Part shown: piece by piece, positions 1 to 8,514 of the stretch
How the letters are laid out: each line of letters opens with the position of its first letter
Numbering within the stretch: the stretch's first letter is position 1
Assembly (NCBI RefSeq): GCF_025291715.1
Contig: NZ_JAMBIZ010000026.1
Coordinates: forward strand, 1 to 54,167
Source: Metasolibacillus sp.
Lineage (GTDB): Bacteria > Bacillota > Bacilli > Bacillales_A > Planococcaceae
Length of the DNA: 54,167 nt
Reading direction: 5' to 3'
The notes under the pieces: generated by a model
What the model saw: the letters and a program-made list of their open reading frames with translations, nothing else
Database searches by the model: none
Told to the model about the DNA's origin: nothing
Position numbers and translations under genes: made by a program

Positions 1-1
1 A

Positions 2-52
2 TTAGAGATTGATTTATGGGCGAACGAGTGTGAAGGCATGTGTGGGCTGTAG
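2..52 (+). CDS. C-terminal end of an unidentified prophage gene
   Basis: An open frame enters from the left edge and stops with TAG at 50-52, giving the tail LEIDLWANECEGMCGL. It runs in the same direction as the MazG-like gene 57 bases downstream, as expected for the end of an early phage gene. The cysteine pair in ECEGMC may bind metal, but the fragment is too short to name a family. Confidence 0.4.
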   Translation, partial: LEIDLWANECEGMCGL

Positions 53-108
53 TTAAGAAGCACAATGACCAAAATGAATAGTAAATAAAATGAAAAGAGG
101 AAAAGAAA

Positions 109-423
109 ATGAACGAATTAATCAAACAAGTAGAACAATGGTCAATCAACAAAGGATTGGATAAGGCAGAATCTAGTAAACAATTTTTGAAAGTGGTAGA
201 GGAAGTTGGTGAGGTAGCTGCTGCGTTAGCTCGTAATGACATGGAAGCTTTACAAGATGGCATCGGGGATGTAGTAGTGACACTTATTATATTAGCTCAG
301 CAACATGAAATGTATTTGCATGAATGCTTACAATGCGCCTATGACGAAATTAAAGGACGCACAGGGAAAATGGTTGATGGTGTATTCATTAAATCTAGTG
401 ACTTATCTGTGGAGGGCAAATAA
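109..423 (+). CDS. MazG-like nucleotide pyrophosphohydrolase
   Basis: This 104-residue protein looks like a single-domain member of the all-alpha MazG/NTP pyrophosphohydrolase superfamily. It has the paired acidic motif of the Mg-binding site: EEVGE near residues 31-35 and D50/D54 in the following helix. The family cleaves (d)NTPs to monophosphates and PPi, and phages use such enzymes to shape the nucleotide pool. The start follows a GAGGAAAAG ribosome site. Its stop overlaps the start of thyX (TAATG), so the two are probably coupled in a nucleotide-metabolism pair. Its last codons carry the first copy of the prophage's 11-bp word, which also supplies the GGAGG for thyX. The substrate cannot be read from sequence. 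Confidence 0.85.
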   Translation: MNELIKQVEQWSINKGLDKAESSKQFLKVVEEVGEVAAALARNDMEALQDGIGDVVVTLIILAQQHEMYLHECLQCAYDEIKGRTGKMVDGVFIKSSDLSVEGK

Positions 424-1175
424 TGAATATTACGTTATTAGCGCATACAAAATTGTCAACAGATATGTACCTGAAATTATCAGAAAACAATTTTATTACA
501 TTAGTAGGAAATAACATCGTTGACGGGCAGGTAGTGGCATTAGCCGCTATCCGCCAATGTTACTCACATAAAACAGCCTTAGAAGTGCTTGAAACTGAAT
601 CAGAAAAGTATTTTGGTGATAAAGGCAAAGAAGGCAAACGTTTATTTGACCATATTATGAAATCAAAGCACACGTCGACAATGGAACATATCCATTTTAC
701 TTTCGCTGCGGAAGGCGTATCGCGTGCCTTACTTGCTCAATTAACACGCCATCGACAATTATCATTCAGTGTGCAATCTCAACGTTATAACAAGTTTAGT
801 AGCGATTCGCGTTCGGGTGGGTTTGATTATGTAACACCAAAAACAATTGAAGAATCAGGTAAGGTTGTATATGACGAACGACATAACACAGGTGGTGCTA
901 TCCAAACTTTTTATAAGCAATGCATGAGTGATATTCAAAAGATGTATGACCAAATGATAGAGTTTGGAATACCACAGGAAGATGCGCGTTCAGTATTACC
1001 GAATGCTACTGCTTGTAATCTGGTTGTCAGTGGCAACTTGCGAGCATGGCTTGAATTTTATAGTAAGCGCAAAAAGGGTAATGGTGCGCAGGTTGAAATT
1101 GCAGAATTTGCAGAGGGAATCAAAAACGCAATTATCGAAGTTGAACCATGGACAAGTGATTATTTTGAGGGGTGA
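423..1175 (+). CDS. thyX: Flavin-dependent thymidylate synthase ThyX
   Basis: Makes dTMP from dUMP with methylenetetrahydrofolate and NADPH through FAD. The signature RHRx7SxR is present as RHR at residues 109-111 followed by S119 and R121, and the upstream HTSTMEH segment (residues 83-89) matches the flavin-binding region. At 250 residues the length is normal for the family. It lies directly behind the MazG-like gene, so together they probably favour thymidine synthesis during phage replication. The ribosome site GGAGG at 411-415 belongs to the repeated 11-bp word. A ThyX in a host likely to have its own thymidylate synthase is a common phage acquisition. Confidence 0.95.
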   Translation: MNITLLAHTKLSTDMYLKLSENNFITLVGNNIVDGQVVALAAIRQCYSHKTALEVLETESEKYFGDKGKEGKRLFDHIMKSKHTSTMEHIHFTFAAEGVSRALLAQLTRHRQLSFSVQSQRYNKFSSDSRSGGFDYVTPKTIEESGKVVYDERHNTGGAIQTFYKQCMSDIQKMYDQMIEFGIPQEDARSVLPNATACNLVVSGNLRAWLEFYSKRKKGNGAQVEIAEFAEGIKNAIIEVEPWTSDYFEG

Positions 1176-1180
1176 GGTAA

Positions 1181-1789
1181 ATGCCTAATCGTCAAAAACG
1201 TATGGAAATATTAGACCGTATTAATACACTTTTAAAATTATGCGATTGTATGTCGGCGATTGAATATGCAAAATGCGAAGTATGTAAAGAGTTACAAAAA
1301 TGCGGATTGGAATTACTTTCGCTTACTAAAGAGAAAACAAAAACGACATTTACGAAAGATAAAATTATTACAAAATCATTTGTGGTAACTAAAAGTGACT
1401 ATATCGAGTTTTTACGAAAAGGAAGGACAAGGAAATCATTAGCCATTGAATTTAATACAACAATTGAAAAATTGCGCACGTGGGAAAGGAAGAATGGAAT
1501 TAAAAACCTACAATCCTACAGAAATAATCTTGATGTACCAAATTTTTTGAGATTAAAAGCACAAAAATTAACAGATAAGAAAATTGCCAAAATGTATAAC
1601 ATTCCATTGTATGAAGTTTTAAATATAAAAAAAGCTTGTGGTTACAATGAACGCAAACAGGCGCATATCACAATTGAACAATACAAAACATATCAAGATG
1701 AAAAAATGTCTGATAAGGCGATTGCGAAAAAGCATGGAATTAGTGTTGCTACACTTTGGCGATGGAAAAAAGAAAATCTAGTGAGGTAA
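1181..1789 (+). CDS. Phage protein with Cys motif and repeated helix-turn-helix segments
   Basis: This 202-residue basic protein starts with a cysteine-rich segment (C22, C24, then a CxxC and another Cys before residue 41), which looks like a small zinc-binding knob. It is followed by three similar helix-turn-helix-like units near residues 65-100, 105-145 and 150-200. Each has the pattern of a short helix, an AIAKKHGIS-type turn and a WRWKKEN-type recognition helix. This suggests sequence-specific DNA binding. It sits between thyX and the RinA-like regulator, where phages keep middle/late control genes. A regulatory role is inference and the target is unknown. Confidence 0.65.
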   Translation: MPNRQKRMEILDRINTLLKLCDCMSAIEYAKCEVCKELQKCGLELLSLTKEKTKTTFTKDKIITKSFVVTKSDYIEFLRKGRTRKSLAIEFNTTIEKLRTWERKNGIKNLQSYRNNLDVPNFLRLKAQKLTDKKIAKMYNIPLYEVLNIKKACGYNERKQAHITIEQYKTYQDEKMSDKAIAKKHGISVATLWRWKKENLVR

Positions 1790-1793
1790 TAGC

Positions 1794-2213
1794 ATGAGCA
1801 AATTATCGACAGTACAAAATAAAGCAATTGAAGAATATTGGCTCAATATTGACCAATATCGCAAGGACTTAAAATTTCGTGAATGGGAACTGCTCGAAAA
1901 TAAAAAGCAAGATGAAAATATCGGTGGGGGAAAGTCAAATAGAATCAGTGATACGACAGCTAATAAAGCTATGATTCTTACAAATGACGAGCGCTACCAA
2001 CATCTAAAAAAGATTATTCAAGCTGTGGAAGGCACATATCACAGCCTTGACGATGACCAAAAAACAATAGTCCATATGCGTTATTGGGATAAGGGTAACA
2101 ACTGTTATGAGTGGTCGCACGTAGCAGACGAACTATATATGAGTGTGCAACGTGTACTACGCAAACGCAATGCATTGATTGACGAAACAGCTAAAAGATT
2201 GGGGTGGGTGTGA
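1794..2213 (+). CDS. RinA/ArpU-type late transcription regulator
   Basis: This 139-residue protein matches the ArpU/RinA class of late-operon activators found just before the terminase genes of many Gram-positive prophages. The C-terminal half (from about residue 85) reads like a sigma-70 region-4 helix-turn-helix: a DDDQKTIVHMRYWDK helix, a turn at WSHVADELYMS and a basic recognition helix VQRVLRKRN. The N-terminal half is charged and helical. The stop overlaps the next start (TGATG). Its job is probably to switch on the packaging and structural genes that begin beyond the terminator at 2519. That target is inferred from position, not from a visible site. Confidence 0.75.
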   Translation: MSKLSTVQNKAIEEYWLNIDQYRKDLKFREWELLENKKQDENIGGGKSNRISDTTANKAMILTNDERYQHLKKIIQAVEGTYHSLDDDQKTIVHMRYWDKGNNCYEWSHVADELYMSVQRVLRKRNALIDETAKRLGWV

Positions 2214-2434
2214 TGAATATCTTTCGAGCAATTGAAGAAAAGCAAAAATTATATTATAAATTGCAAAAAGAATTACAGATTTTAATTGGAGAAGCAGACG
2301 GCACAACAGTACGTTACAAAAATAAACGAGGTATTTTGAAAAGAATTTATACAGACAGTACAGCAGATGTTATATTTGAAGATGAAAATGGAGAACAATA
2401 CGAGCAGATGGTGAAATTATCAGATTTATATTGA
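2213..2434 (+). CDS. Small phage protein, function unknown
   Basis: A 73-residue charged protein beginning MNIFRAIEEKQ. I chose the ATG at 2213, which overlaps the upstream stop and sits behind GGGGTGGGTG, over the in-frame GTG at 2204. The C-terminal half, with alternating residues around VRYKNKRGILKRIYTDSTADVIF, looks like a small beta fold, possibly SH3-like. It is the last gene before a terminator. No family is recognised. Confidence 0.6.
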   Translation: MNIFRAIEEKQKLYYKLQKELQILIGEADGTTVRYKNKRGILKRIYTDSTADVIFEDENGEQYEQMVKLSDLY

Positions 2435-2518
2435 TAACAATATAAAATCGTAATTGTGCCAACTAGCGAATTACGCAAAAAAACAATGTAAATTGATAAC
2501 ATCGAATAATTTATACAA

Positions 2519-2547
2519 AGTCGTGAGCGATTGCTTGCGGCTTTTTA
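2519..2547 (+). terminator. Rho-independent terminator before the packaging module
   Basis: A 10-bp stem (AGTCGTGAGC with GCTTGCGGCT, including G-U pairs) with loop GATT is followed by TTTTTATT. It separates the early/middle genes from the packaging genes and so marks a plausible control point for late transcription. Confidence 0.75.
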
Positions 2548-2583
2548 TTATGCAATTAACTATGAATTGTGGAGGGCAAAACG

Positions 2584-2736
2584 ATGATTAAACCAATATT
2601 AAAACGAATGTTAGGAATTAAAAGTCCATCAGCTTACTTCGCACAATCAGACATTGAAAGCGACAGAATTGTAAGGTCATGGACAGCGAAAGAAAGACCA
2701 CCAGCAAATATTAAACTACCATTTGCTAAAAATTAA
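2584..2736 (+). CDS. Small basic phage protein, unknown
   Basis: A 50-residue frame beginning MIKPILKRMLGIKSPSAYF. Its strong ribosome site GGAGG at 2571-2575 is part of a copy of the repeated 11-bp word. The protein is basic at its N-terminus, with a short hydrophobic helix and a proline-containing tail. It lies between a terminator and the HNH gene, where many phages carry tiny late genes. No homology is recognised; coding is supported by the ribosome site and tight packing (10 bases to the next start). Confidence 0.55.
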   Translation: MIKPILKRMLGIKSPSAYFAQSDIESDRIVRSWTAKERPPANIKLPFAKN

Positions 2737-2745
2737 GGAGGGGTA

Positions 2746-2946
2746 ATGATGTTTGAAATACCTAGAACACTTGTTGTCCGACACATCATAAATGCTTTCG
2801 ATGAACGTATAGCACGAACTGAGATGGCGTTGTCTATATGCAAACACACTAAGCGCAGACATCAATTGAATAAATTTCTAACAGCAATACAGAAAGCAAG
2901 AGAACGATACAACAATGAATTGATTGAGCTTGAAGGTGATACTTAA
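2746..2946 (+). CDS. Small helical phage protein, unknown
   Basis: A 66-residue, highly charged, probably all-helical protein with many Arg and Glu residues. It follows AAGGAGGGG. Either the ATG at 2746 or the one at 2749 could start it, and the second has better spacing. The stop overlaps the ATG of the HNH gene (TAATG), so the two are coupled. The position suggests a late or packaging-associated role, which is inference only. Confidence 0.55.
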   Translation: MMFEIPRTLVVRHIINAFDERIARTEMALSICKHTKRRHQLNKFLTAIQKARERYNNELIELEGDT

Positions 2947-3245
2947 TGCAATACAAAACAAAGCAAGAACAAATTGCATTTTATAAATCATCCGCTTGGC
3001 AATCATTACGATTGGAAGCACTCGAACGAGATAACCATGAATGTGTATGGTGTGCCGAGGAAGGCAAAGTTACAACTAAACATGACGCTGTACTGGAAGT
3101 TGACCACATAAAGGAAATAGAACATCATCCAGAGCTTGCACTTGAATTAGATAACCTACGAACACTATGCAAGCCATGTCATAACAAGCGACATAACAGG
3201 TTTGATGGCAAAAAAAATAAATGGTTTGATGATGAAAAGTGGTAA
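2946..3245 (+). CDS. HNH endonuclease of the packaging module
   Basis: This 99-residue protein has a complete HNH/zinc architecture: C33xxC36, the metal-site D53-H54 in LEVDHI, N70, then C75xxC78-H79 and H83. In many cos-type phages (for example HK97) a small HNH protein encoded next to the terminase stimulates specific cleavage at cos. Its position immediately before terS fits that role exactly. Catalytic residues look intact. A selfish homing nuclease is the alternative, but the fixed place beside terS and the small size favour the packaging role. Confidence 0.85.
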   Translation: MQYKTKQEQIAFYKSSAWQSLRLEALERDNHECVWCAEEGKVTTKHDAVLEVDHIKEIEHHPELALELDNLRTLCKPCHNKRHNRFDGKKNKWFDDEKW

Positions 3246-3261
3246 AAAGTAAAAATATAAT

Positions 3262-3330
3262 ACCCCCCATTCGTAGGATGAGCGACTTTTGAAACCCTAC
3301 GGACCGGGGAGGCAGTCGTTTGTCTAAAAA
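3262..3330 (+). other. Candidate cos (packaging) site
   Basis: The gap between the HNH gene and terS holds a GC-rich, non-coding stretch with a C6 tract at 3263-3268 and, about 35 bases on, GGACCGGGGAGG, in otherwise AT-rich DNA. Phages with an HNH-TerS-TerL cluster commonly carry cos here. No overhang position can be assigned by eye, so this is a candidate only. Confidence 0.4.
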
Positions 3331-3371
3331 TAAATCCTAAAAATATCACATTTGGAGGGAGGAGGGTATAT

Positions 3372-3698
3372 GTGGAAAAAGGTATAAAGAAAATTGAAAA
3401 AGATTTATTAGCACGTCACGCTGATGACCCAATAAAATTATCGAAAGTCCATCGCTATATAAGATTTTTAAAGATTGATTTAAGTTGCGACACTGATATT
3501 GATAAAGATGGAACGACTATAAGGATTGAAAACGGTACGCAAAACTTTTTGAAACAGCATCCAGCGATTGCGACAAAGTTATCAATTTCCAAAGAGATTG
3601 AAAAATTAGAAGATGCACTCGGAATAAAAATTGAAAGTGAGCCTGCTGCCACTGCCCCCTCAACTGTGGAGGACAAAGGTAGGACGAGCTTAATTTGA
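3372..3698 (+). CDS. terS: Terminase small subunit, P27 family
   Basis: This 108-residue protein lies directly before the large terminase and has the look of the P27-family small subunit: a basic helical N-terminus (KGIKKIEKDLLARH), a central helical region and a coiled segment near KEIEKLEDALGIKIE. TerS binds phage DNA and recruits TerL to start packaging. GTG at 3372 is the start, behind GGAGGGAGGAGGG; the ATG two bases earlier is out of frame and stops quickly. The C-terminal tail PSTVEDKG is encoded by a copy of the prophage's repeated word, apparently placed in a dispensable end. The stop overlaps the TTG start of terL. Confidence 0.8.
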   Translation: MEKGIKKIEKDLLARHADDPIKLSKVHRYIRFLKIDLSCDTDIDKDGTTIRIENGTQNFLKQHPAIATKLSISKEIEKLEDALGIKIESEPAATAPSTVEDKGRTSLI

Positions 3699-5407
3699 TT
3701 AGTCATAAGTACATTGATGAATATATTAAGCTATGGCGTGACGGCAAAATAATTTTAAATAAACGGCGTATTAAATTAATTGAGTTGATAGAGCGTGATA
3801 TTTTAACAGCGAATGATATGTATTTTGATAATGAACAAATCGAAAACTATATTACATTTACTGAAAAGTATTACTTCACACTCACGTTGACACAAAAATT
3901 TAAGACGTGTTTTATTTTTTTATATTATAATGATGGCTCTTTGGTGTTTGATGAACATTTGGACTATGAAGGACGTGGCGGCGGTAAAACGGGGCGTATA
4001 TCGACATTAGCAAATTACTTTATCAGCGATTTACACGGCATTGATAATTATAATGTATCAGTCGTAGCAAATAGTGAAAAGCAAGCGAAAATGTCGTTTA
4101 CAGAGGTCTACAACACCATTGATAAAGACGACACGTTGAAAGAGCATTTTGTTAATAAAAAAGCATTAATTGAATCACGTAGCACGAAATCAGTATTTCA
4201 ATATCATACTTCCAACGCATCAACGAAAGATGGTTTGCGTGATGGCTGTGTAATTTTTGAGGAAATTCACCAATATGAAAACTCATCCACTGTAAACGTA
4301 TTTACATCGGGGCTTGGTAAAGTGCCGAATCCTCGGATATTTTATGTTGGCTCGGATGGCTATGTACGTGAAGGGTTTTCAGACAAATTAATTGAGCGAG
4401 CAGATAATATTTTAGATGGCCATGTCAGCATACGCGATGATGGTCTTTTTGCGTTTATGTGTAATTTAGATGATGAAGCAGAAATGCATAATTCTGAAAT
4501 GTGGCAAAAGGCAAATTCGCAATTTCACCCGCCATTAACGACATATGCAAAAACGTTGTTTAAAACGGTTATGAAGCAATATAACAAGTTGGAACATGAC
4601 CCCGATGGCTATGAGGAATTTATAACAAAGCGTATGAATTTACCGAAAGTTGACTTAGAAAAATCAGTGACAAGTTGGGAGAAAATCAAGGCTACAGACC
4701 AAGCTTACAATTTGGATGAATTGAAAAAACGCGAATGTATTGGCTGCTTAGACTATGCTGCTGTTCGAGATTTTGTTGCAATGGGATTGTTATTTTTAAA
4801 GAGTGACAATTTTATCGTGCCAAAGGAATTAACACACTCATACGTATGTAAACCATTTGCAGACAAACATTACGCTTATAGTAAGAAGAAAGCTGAAAAC
4901 AACAATAAGAAGGACCATCGAAAATTTGCTCCAATTCGCGAATGGGAAAACGATGGTCTTTTAAGTGTCCTGGACATTGAAACTATGGACCCGCATTTAG
5001 TTGTCAAGTGGTTTGTTGATAGGCGCGATGAAGGCTGGAACATTAAAAAAATCATCGGTGATAACTTCAAAATGGATATTCTCAAACCGTTGTTCGAAGC
5101 GGCGGACTTTGAAGTTGAAGTTATACGAAATCCTGATGCGGCAAGCGGATTGTTAGCACCAAGAATTGAAATTGCTTTTGAAAACGAGCAAGTAATATTC
5201 GGGAACAATCCACTAATGCGTTGGTACACGAATAACGTGCTTGTTAAGCGGCTACCTAACGGAAATAAGGTATATCGCAAAAAAGAGGAAACAAAACGTA
5301 AAACAGATGGTTTTATGATGTTTTTATACGGCGTGTGGGGTTCGCGCGATTTAGAGGACACCGATGTGGACGGCGTACTTGATTTCTTAGACAGCATCAC
5401 ATTTTAG
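3695..5407 (+). CDS. terL: Terminase large subunit (ATPase-nuclease)
   Basis: The 570-residue motor that pumps DNA into the prohead and cuts it. The ATPase domain has Walker A GRGGGKTG (residues 93-100) and Walker B CVIFEE (185-190). The C-terminal RNase H-like nuclease begins at GCLDYAAVRDF, with D353 as the likely first metal ligand. TTG at 3695 overlaps the terS stop, indicating coupling. The length is normal for HK97-type TerL. With the portal, ClpP-like protease and HK97-fold capsid that follow, it makes a standard packaging/head cluster. Confidence 0.93.
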   Translation: MISHKYIDEYIKLWRDGKIILNKRRIKLIELIERDILTANDMYFDNEQIENYITFTEKYYFTLTLTQKFKTCFIFLYYNDGSLVFDEHLDYEGRGGGKTGRISTLANYFISDLHGIDNYNVSVVANSEKQAKMSFTEVYNTIDKDDTLKEHFVNKKALIESRSTKSVFQYHTSNASTKDGLRDGCVIFEEIHQYENSSTVNVFTSGLGKVPNPRIFYVGSDGYVREGFSDKLIERADNILDGHVSIRDDGLFAFMCNLDDEAEMHNSEMWQKANSQFHPPLTTYAKTLFKTVMKQYNKLEHDPDGYEEFITKRMNLPKVDLEKSVTSWEKIKATDQAYNLDELKKRECIGCLDYAAVRDFVAMGLLFLKSDNFIVPKELTHSYVCKPFADKHYAYSKKKAENNNKKDHRKFAPIREWENDGLLSVLDIETMDPHLVVKWFVDRRDEGWNIKKIIGDNFKMDILKPLFEAADFEVEVIRNPDAASGLLAPRIEIAFENEQVIFGNNPLMRWYTNNVLVKRLPNGNKVYRKKEETKRKTDGFMMFLYGVWGSRDLEDTDVDGVLDFLDSITF

Positions 5408-5422
5408 TAAAGGGGGTGAGGT

Positions 5423-6580
5423 ATTGGGGTAATTTTAGATGCTATTTTTCGCAATAGAGAAATCGGAAAAGAAGCTGCTGAAATGTGGGATTTTGATATT
5501 TTCGGTATTGACATTGAACAGCGTGCTTATTTAAAGAAAACAGCAATTGAAACATGTATCAATTTTATAGGGCGAACCATTTCTTTGGCTGAATTTCGTT
5601 TTACTAAAGATGGAAAAAAAGCTAAAAGCGATTGGGACTACTTACTTAATGTGCGTCCGAATACAGACCAAAGCGCAGCGGATTTTTGGCAAGATTTTGT
5701 TTATAAATTATTGCATGAAAATGAAGTGCTTGTGATTTTGAGTGACAATAATGACTTGCTAATTGCCGATAGTTTTAATCGTGTGGAGTACGCTGTATAT
5801 CCTGACATTTTTAAAAATGTTGTTGTAAAAGGATATGAGTTTAAAAAATCATTTGAAATGAGCGAAGTTATTCATATTTCATACAATAACGAAAAATTCA
5901 CACGCTTTTTAGATGGCATGTTTAAAGATTACACTGAATTATTTAGCCGAATGATTGAAACGAATATGTATGCAAATCAAATCCGTGCGATTGCTGGTGT
6001 TGATGGAAATACATCATTGGATGATAAAAAGCGAAATCAATTAGAAGGCTTTATTGATAAAATGTTTAATGCTTTCCGAAAAAAAGCATTTGCAATCGTT
6101 CCACAAATTAAAGGTTTCAATTATGAGGAAATTACAAAAGGTGTAAAAAATGAAGGTCGCTCGGTAGAAGAATTAGGGAAGCTTAAAAAGGATTTGACAA
6201 GCCATGTAGCAAATATTTTAGGCATTCCAGCAACTTTAATACATGGTGACATGGCAGAATACGAAACGGCTGTAAAAGCTTATATCAAGTTTTGTATCGA
6301 GCCATTGATTAAAAAAATTAGGGATGAGCTTAACGCAAAATTAATCGACCGTGACGACTACATGAACGGCGAGCGAATCGGTATACATGGCGTGACTGAA
6401 TTAAGTCCATTGGAGCTTGCTACAGCGATTGACAAGCTTGTTGCTAGTATGGTGTACACGCCGAATGAAGTACGTGTAATGTTAGGTGATGAGCCATCCA
6501 CAGATGAGCGATTGAACAAGCATTACTTTACAAAAAACTATCAAGAATTAGATTCCGTTGAAGGAGGTGAGAAAGAATAA
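5423..6580 (+). CDS. Phage portal protein, possible AUU start
   Basis: HK97-family portal, the dodecameric channel at the capsid vertex through which DNA enters and leaves. The first ATG in frame (5483) would remove the usual N-terminal segment. The frame is open from 5420 and reads ATT-GGG-GTA at 5423, giving a (M)GVILDAIFRNREIG start as in family members, with AGGGGGTGA six bases upstream. I therefore extend it to an ATT initiator (385 residues). A sequencing error or use of 5483 (365 residues) are the alternatives. The stop overlaps the start of the protease gene (TAATG). Confidence 0.88.
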   Translation: MGVILDAIFRNREIGKEAAEMWDFDIFGIDIEQRAYLKKTAIETCINFIGRTISLAEFRFTKDGKKAKSDWDYLLNVRPNTDQSAADFWQDFVYKLLHENEVLVILSDNNDLLIADSFNRVEYAVYPDIFKNVVVKGYEFKKSFEMSEVIHISYNNEKFTRFLDGMFKDYTELFSRMIETNMYANQIRAIAGVDGNTSLDDKKRNQLEGFIDKMFNAFRKKAFAIVPQIKGFNYEEITKGVKNEGRSVEELGKLKKDLTSHVANILGIPATLIHGDMAEYETAVKAYIKFCIEPLIKKIRDELNAKLIDRDDYMNGERIGIHGVTELSPLELATAIDKLVASMVYTPNEVRVMLGDEPSTDERLNKHYFTKNYQELDSVEGGEKE

Positions 6581-7284
6581 TGAAGCATAAAATCAAAGGC
6601 GACATAACTTCATGGAATGGCACAATTTACGATTTTAATTACAAAATGCGCAATATTAAAGAGGACGAGGATATTACACTCGAAATCAATTCATACGGTG
6701 GCGATGTCTTTATGGGAATTGACATCATGAATACATTGCGAGCGCATAAAGGCACGGTAACAGTTATTATTACAGGTATTGCGGCGAGCGCAGCATCAAT
6801 CATAGCGATGGGTGCCGATGTAGTAAAAATGTATTCCAATACTCAATTAATGGTACATCATGCTTGGACTTATGCGGCAGGCAATGCAAAAAAATTGCGT
6901 AAAATTGCTGACGATTTAGAGAGCATTGGCGAATCGGTTTTAGCGTCATATACACATCGTGTAGAAGAAGAAACAGTGAAACAACTGCTCGATGAAGAAA
7001 AATATATGTCAGCAAAAACCGCTAAGGAATATGGCTTTATTGATGAAATTATTGACGGCAAGGCAGAGGAAGTTGAATCGGAAATTTTCTCGAATAAAGC
7101 ACAAGAATTTAATAATGCGCTCGCTACCACTTCTTCAACTGTGGAGGGCAACGAGGAATTAATGCAAGAGATTAATAACTTGAAATCGCAAGTTACAAGC
7201 TTACAAACACAATTAAATCAATCAAAAGAAGAACCTGTTGAACAGCCGAAAGTAGCGGCTAAACGTAAAGGGTTCTTTTTTTAA
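6580..7284 (+). CDS. ClpP-like prohead maturation protease
   Basis: This 234-residue protein belongs to the S14 (ClpP-like) prohead proteases, which process capsid or scaffold and are then lost. The catalytic serine is S70 in GIAASAAS and the histidine is in MVHHA (H93). The protease domain ends near residue 165. A charged linker follows, containing the repeated word (SSTVEGN), and then a coiled coil of NNLKSQVTSLQTQLNQ type to residue 220, probably a scaffold-like extension. It sits between portal and capsid as in other HK97-type phages. Confidence 0.9.
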   Translation: MKHKIKGDITSWNGTIYDFNYKMRNIKEDEDITLEINSYGGDVFMGIDIMNTLRAHKGTVTVIITGIAASAASIIAMGADVVKMYSNTQLMVHHAWTYAAGNAKKLRKIADDLESIGESVLASYTHRVEEETVKQLLDEEKYMSAKTAKEYGFIDEIIDGKAEEVESEIFSNKAQEFNNALATTSSTVEGNEELMQEINNLKSQVTSLQTQLNQSKEEPVEQPKVAAKRKGFFF

Positions 7285-7309
7285 TACTTAAAATCGGAGG
7301 TAATCATTA

Positions 7310-8470
7310 ATGGTTATGAAACTAAAAGGTAAAATGGAAAATTTTAATGCAAAAAAACAAGCTTATATGGATTTAGTGAAAGCGGAAAATTCAACTCCCG
7401 AAGAATTAGAAGTTGCATTTAATGAAATGTTTGCTGCTTTGCAAACTGATTTAACAGAACAAATTGCAAATGAAGCTAGAAATGAAGTTCACGATGCTCA
7501 AATTTTATCTGCACGTGGGCAAAACGTATTAACATCCGAAGAGCGTAAATTCTTCAATGCAGTCGTGCTTGAAGGTGGATTTAAGGAAGATACAATTTTA
7601 CCAATTACAACACAAGAACGTGTATTTGAAGATTTAGTTACAGAACATCCGTTACTTACTGTAATTGGGTTACAAGACTTAGGGGCTATTACACGTTTTA
7701 TTTATTCTGACCCAACAAAGACATACGCATGGGGTGCTTTGTTCGGTGAAATTAAAGGTCAAGTTAACGCAGCATTCCGCGAAGAGCAAATTGGTCAATT
7801 AAAACTTACAGCTTTTGCAGCTATTCCAAAAGATATGTTGGAGCTTGGGCCAGAATATGTTGAACGTTATGTACGCGAACTATTAGTTGAATCGTATTCG
7901 GTGGGCTTAGAATATGGTTTAGTCAATGGTCGTGGTCCAGCACAAAATGAACCAATTGGTTTAATGAAAAATGTTGATTCTTCAACAGGTGCGGTTACTG
8001 ATAAAACTCCATCGGGTACATTAACTTTTGCGCCATCTGAATTTGGCGAAGTTGTTTCTGGTGAATTACATGATGTAATTAAAGCATTGTCAACAGATGA
8101 AAAAGGTAAAGCTCGAAAAGTTTTAAATAAAGTAGTGATGTTAGTAAATCCAATTGACGCAATTTCAGTTCAAGCTAGAAATACAATTCAAACTTCCAAC
8201 GGTCAATGGGTAACTGCTTTACCTTACAACATCCAAGTGGTTGAATCCGAAGAAATTCCAGAAAAGAAAGCACTGTTCTTTGTCAAAGGCGCTTATTTAG
8301 CTGCTATTGCTGGTGGCTACAAATTGAATAAATTTGATCAAACATTAGCTATCGAAGATGCAATGCTTTATACAATCAAGCAATTCGCTAATGGTAAGCC
8401 AAAGGACAACAAAACAGCTTTGCTTTATGACTTAGATATTCAATTCAATACGTCTACGCCAACACCTTAA
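7310..8470 (+). CDS. Major capsid protein, HK97 fold
   Basis: This 386-residue protein has the features of an HK97-type coat protein. A charged helical N-terminal delta domain (about residues 1-75) is followed by the coat core, with a family-typical EERKFFNAV opening, a P-domain segment around AAIPKDMLELGPEYVERYV and LVNGRGPAQNEPIGLM. GGAGG at 7296-7300 lies nine bases before the ATG. A terminator begins within its last codons, which would raise capsid mRNA relative to downstream genes. The delta domain probably supplies scaffolding and is removed by the preceding protease; the cleavage site is not obvious. Confidence 0.92.
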   Translation: MVMKLKGKMENFNAKKQAYMDLVKAENSTPEELEVAFNEMFAALQTDLTEQIANEARNEVHDAQILSARGQNVLTSEERKFFNAVVLEGGFKEDTILPITTQERVFEDLVTEHPLLTVIGLQDLGAITRFIYSDPTKTYAWGALFGEIKGQVNAAFREEQIGQLKLTAFAAIPKDMLELGPEYVERYVRELLVESYSVGLEYGLVNGRGPAQNEPIGLMKNVDSSTGAVTDKTPSGTLTFAPSEFGEVVSGELHDVIKALSTDEKGKARKVLNKVVMLVNPIDAISVQARNTIQTSNGQWVTALPYNIQVVESEEIPEKKALFFVKGAYLAAIAGGYKLNKFDQTLAIEDAMLYTIKQFANGKPKDNKTALLYDLDIQFNTSTPTP

Positions 8471-8491
8471 TTTTGGGTGTTAGGCGTTTTT
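8457..8491 (+). terminator. Terminator after the capsid gene
   Basis: CGCCAACACC pairs with GGTGTTAGGCG across an A/T loop and is followed by TTTTT. The stem starts inside the last capsid codons. Probably a partial terminator that sets the capsid to connector ratio. Confidence 0.75.
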
Positions 8492-8514
8492 AATTTGAAA
8501 GGAGGTAATAGATA

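Noticed and set aside
4876-5400. Reverse-strand open frame of 174 codons opposite terL
   Set aside because: It lies wholly within the conserved nuclease domain of TerL on the other strand and has no support of its own.
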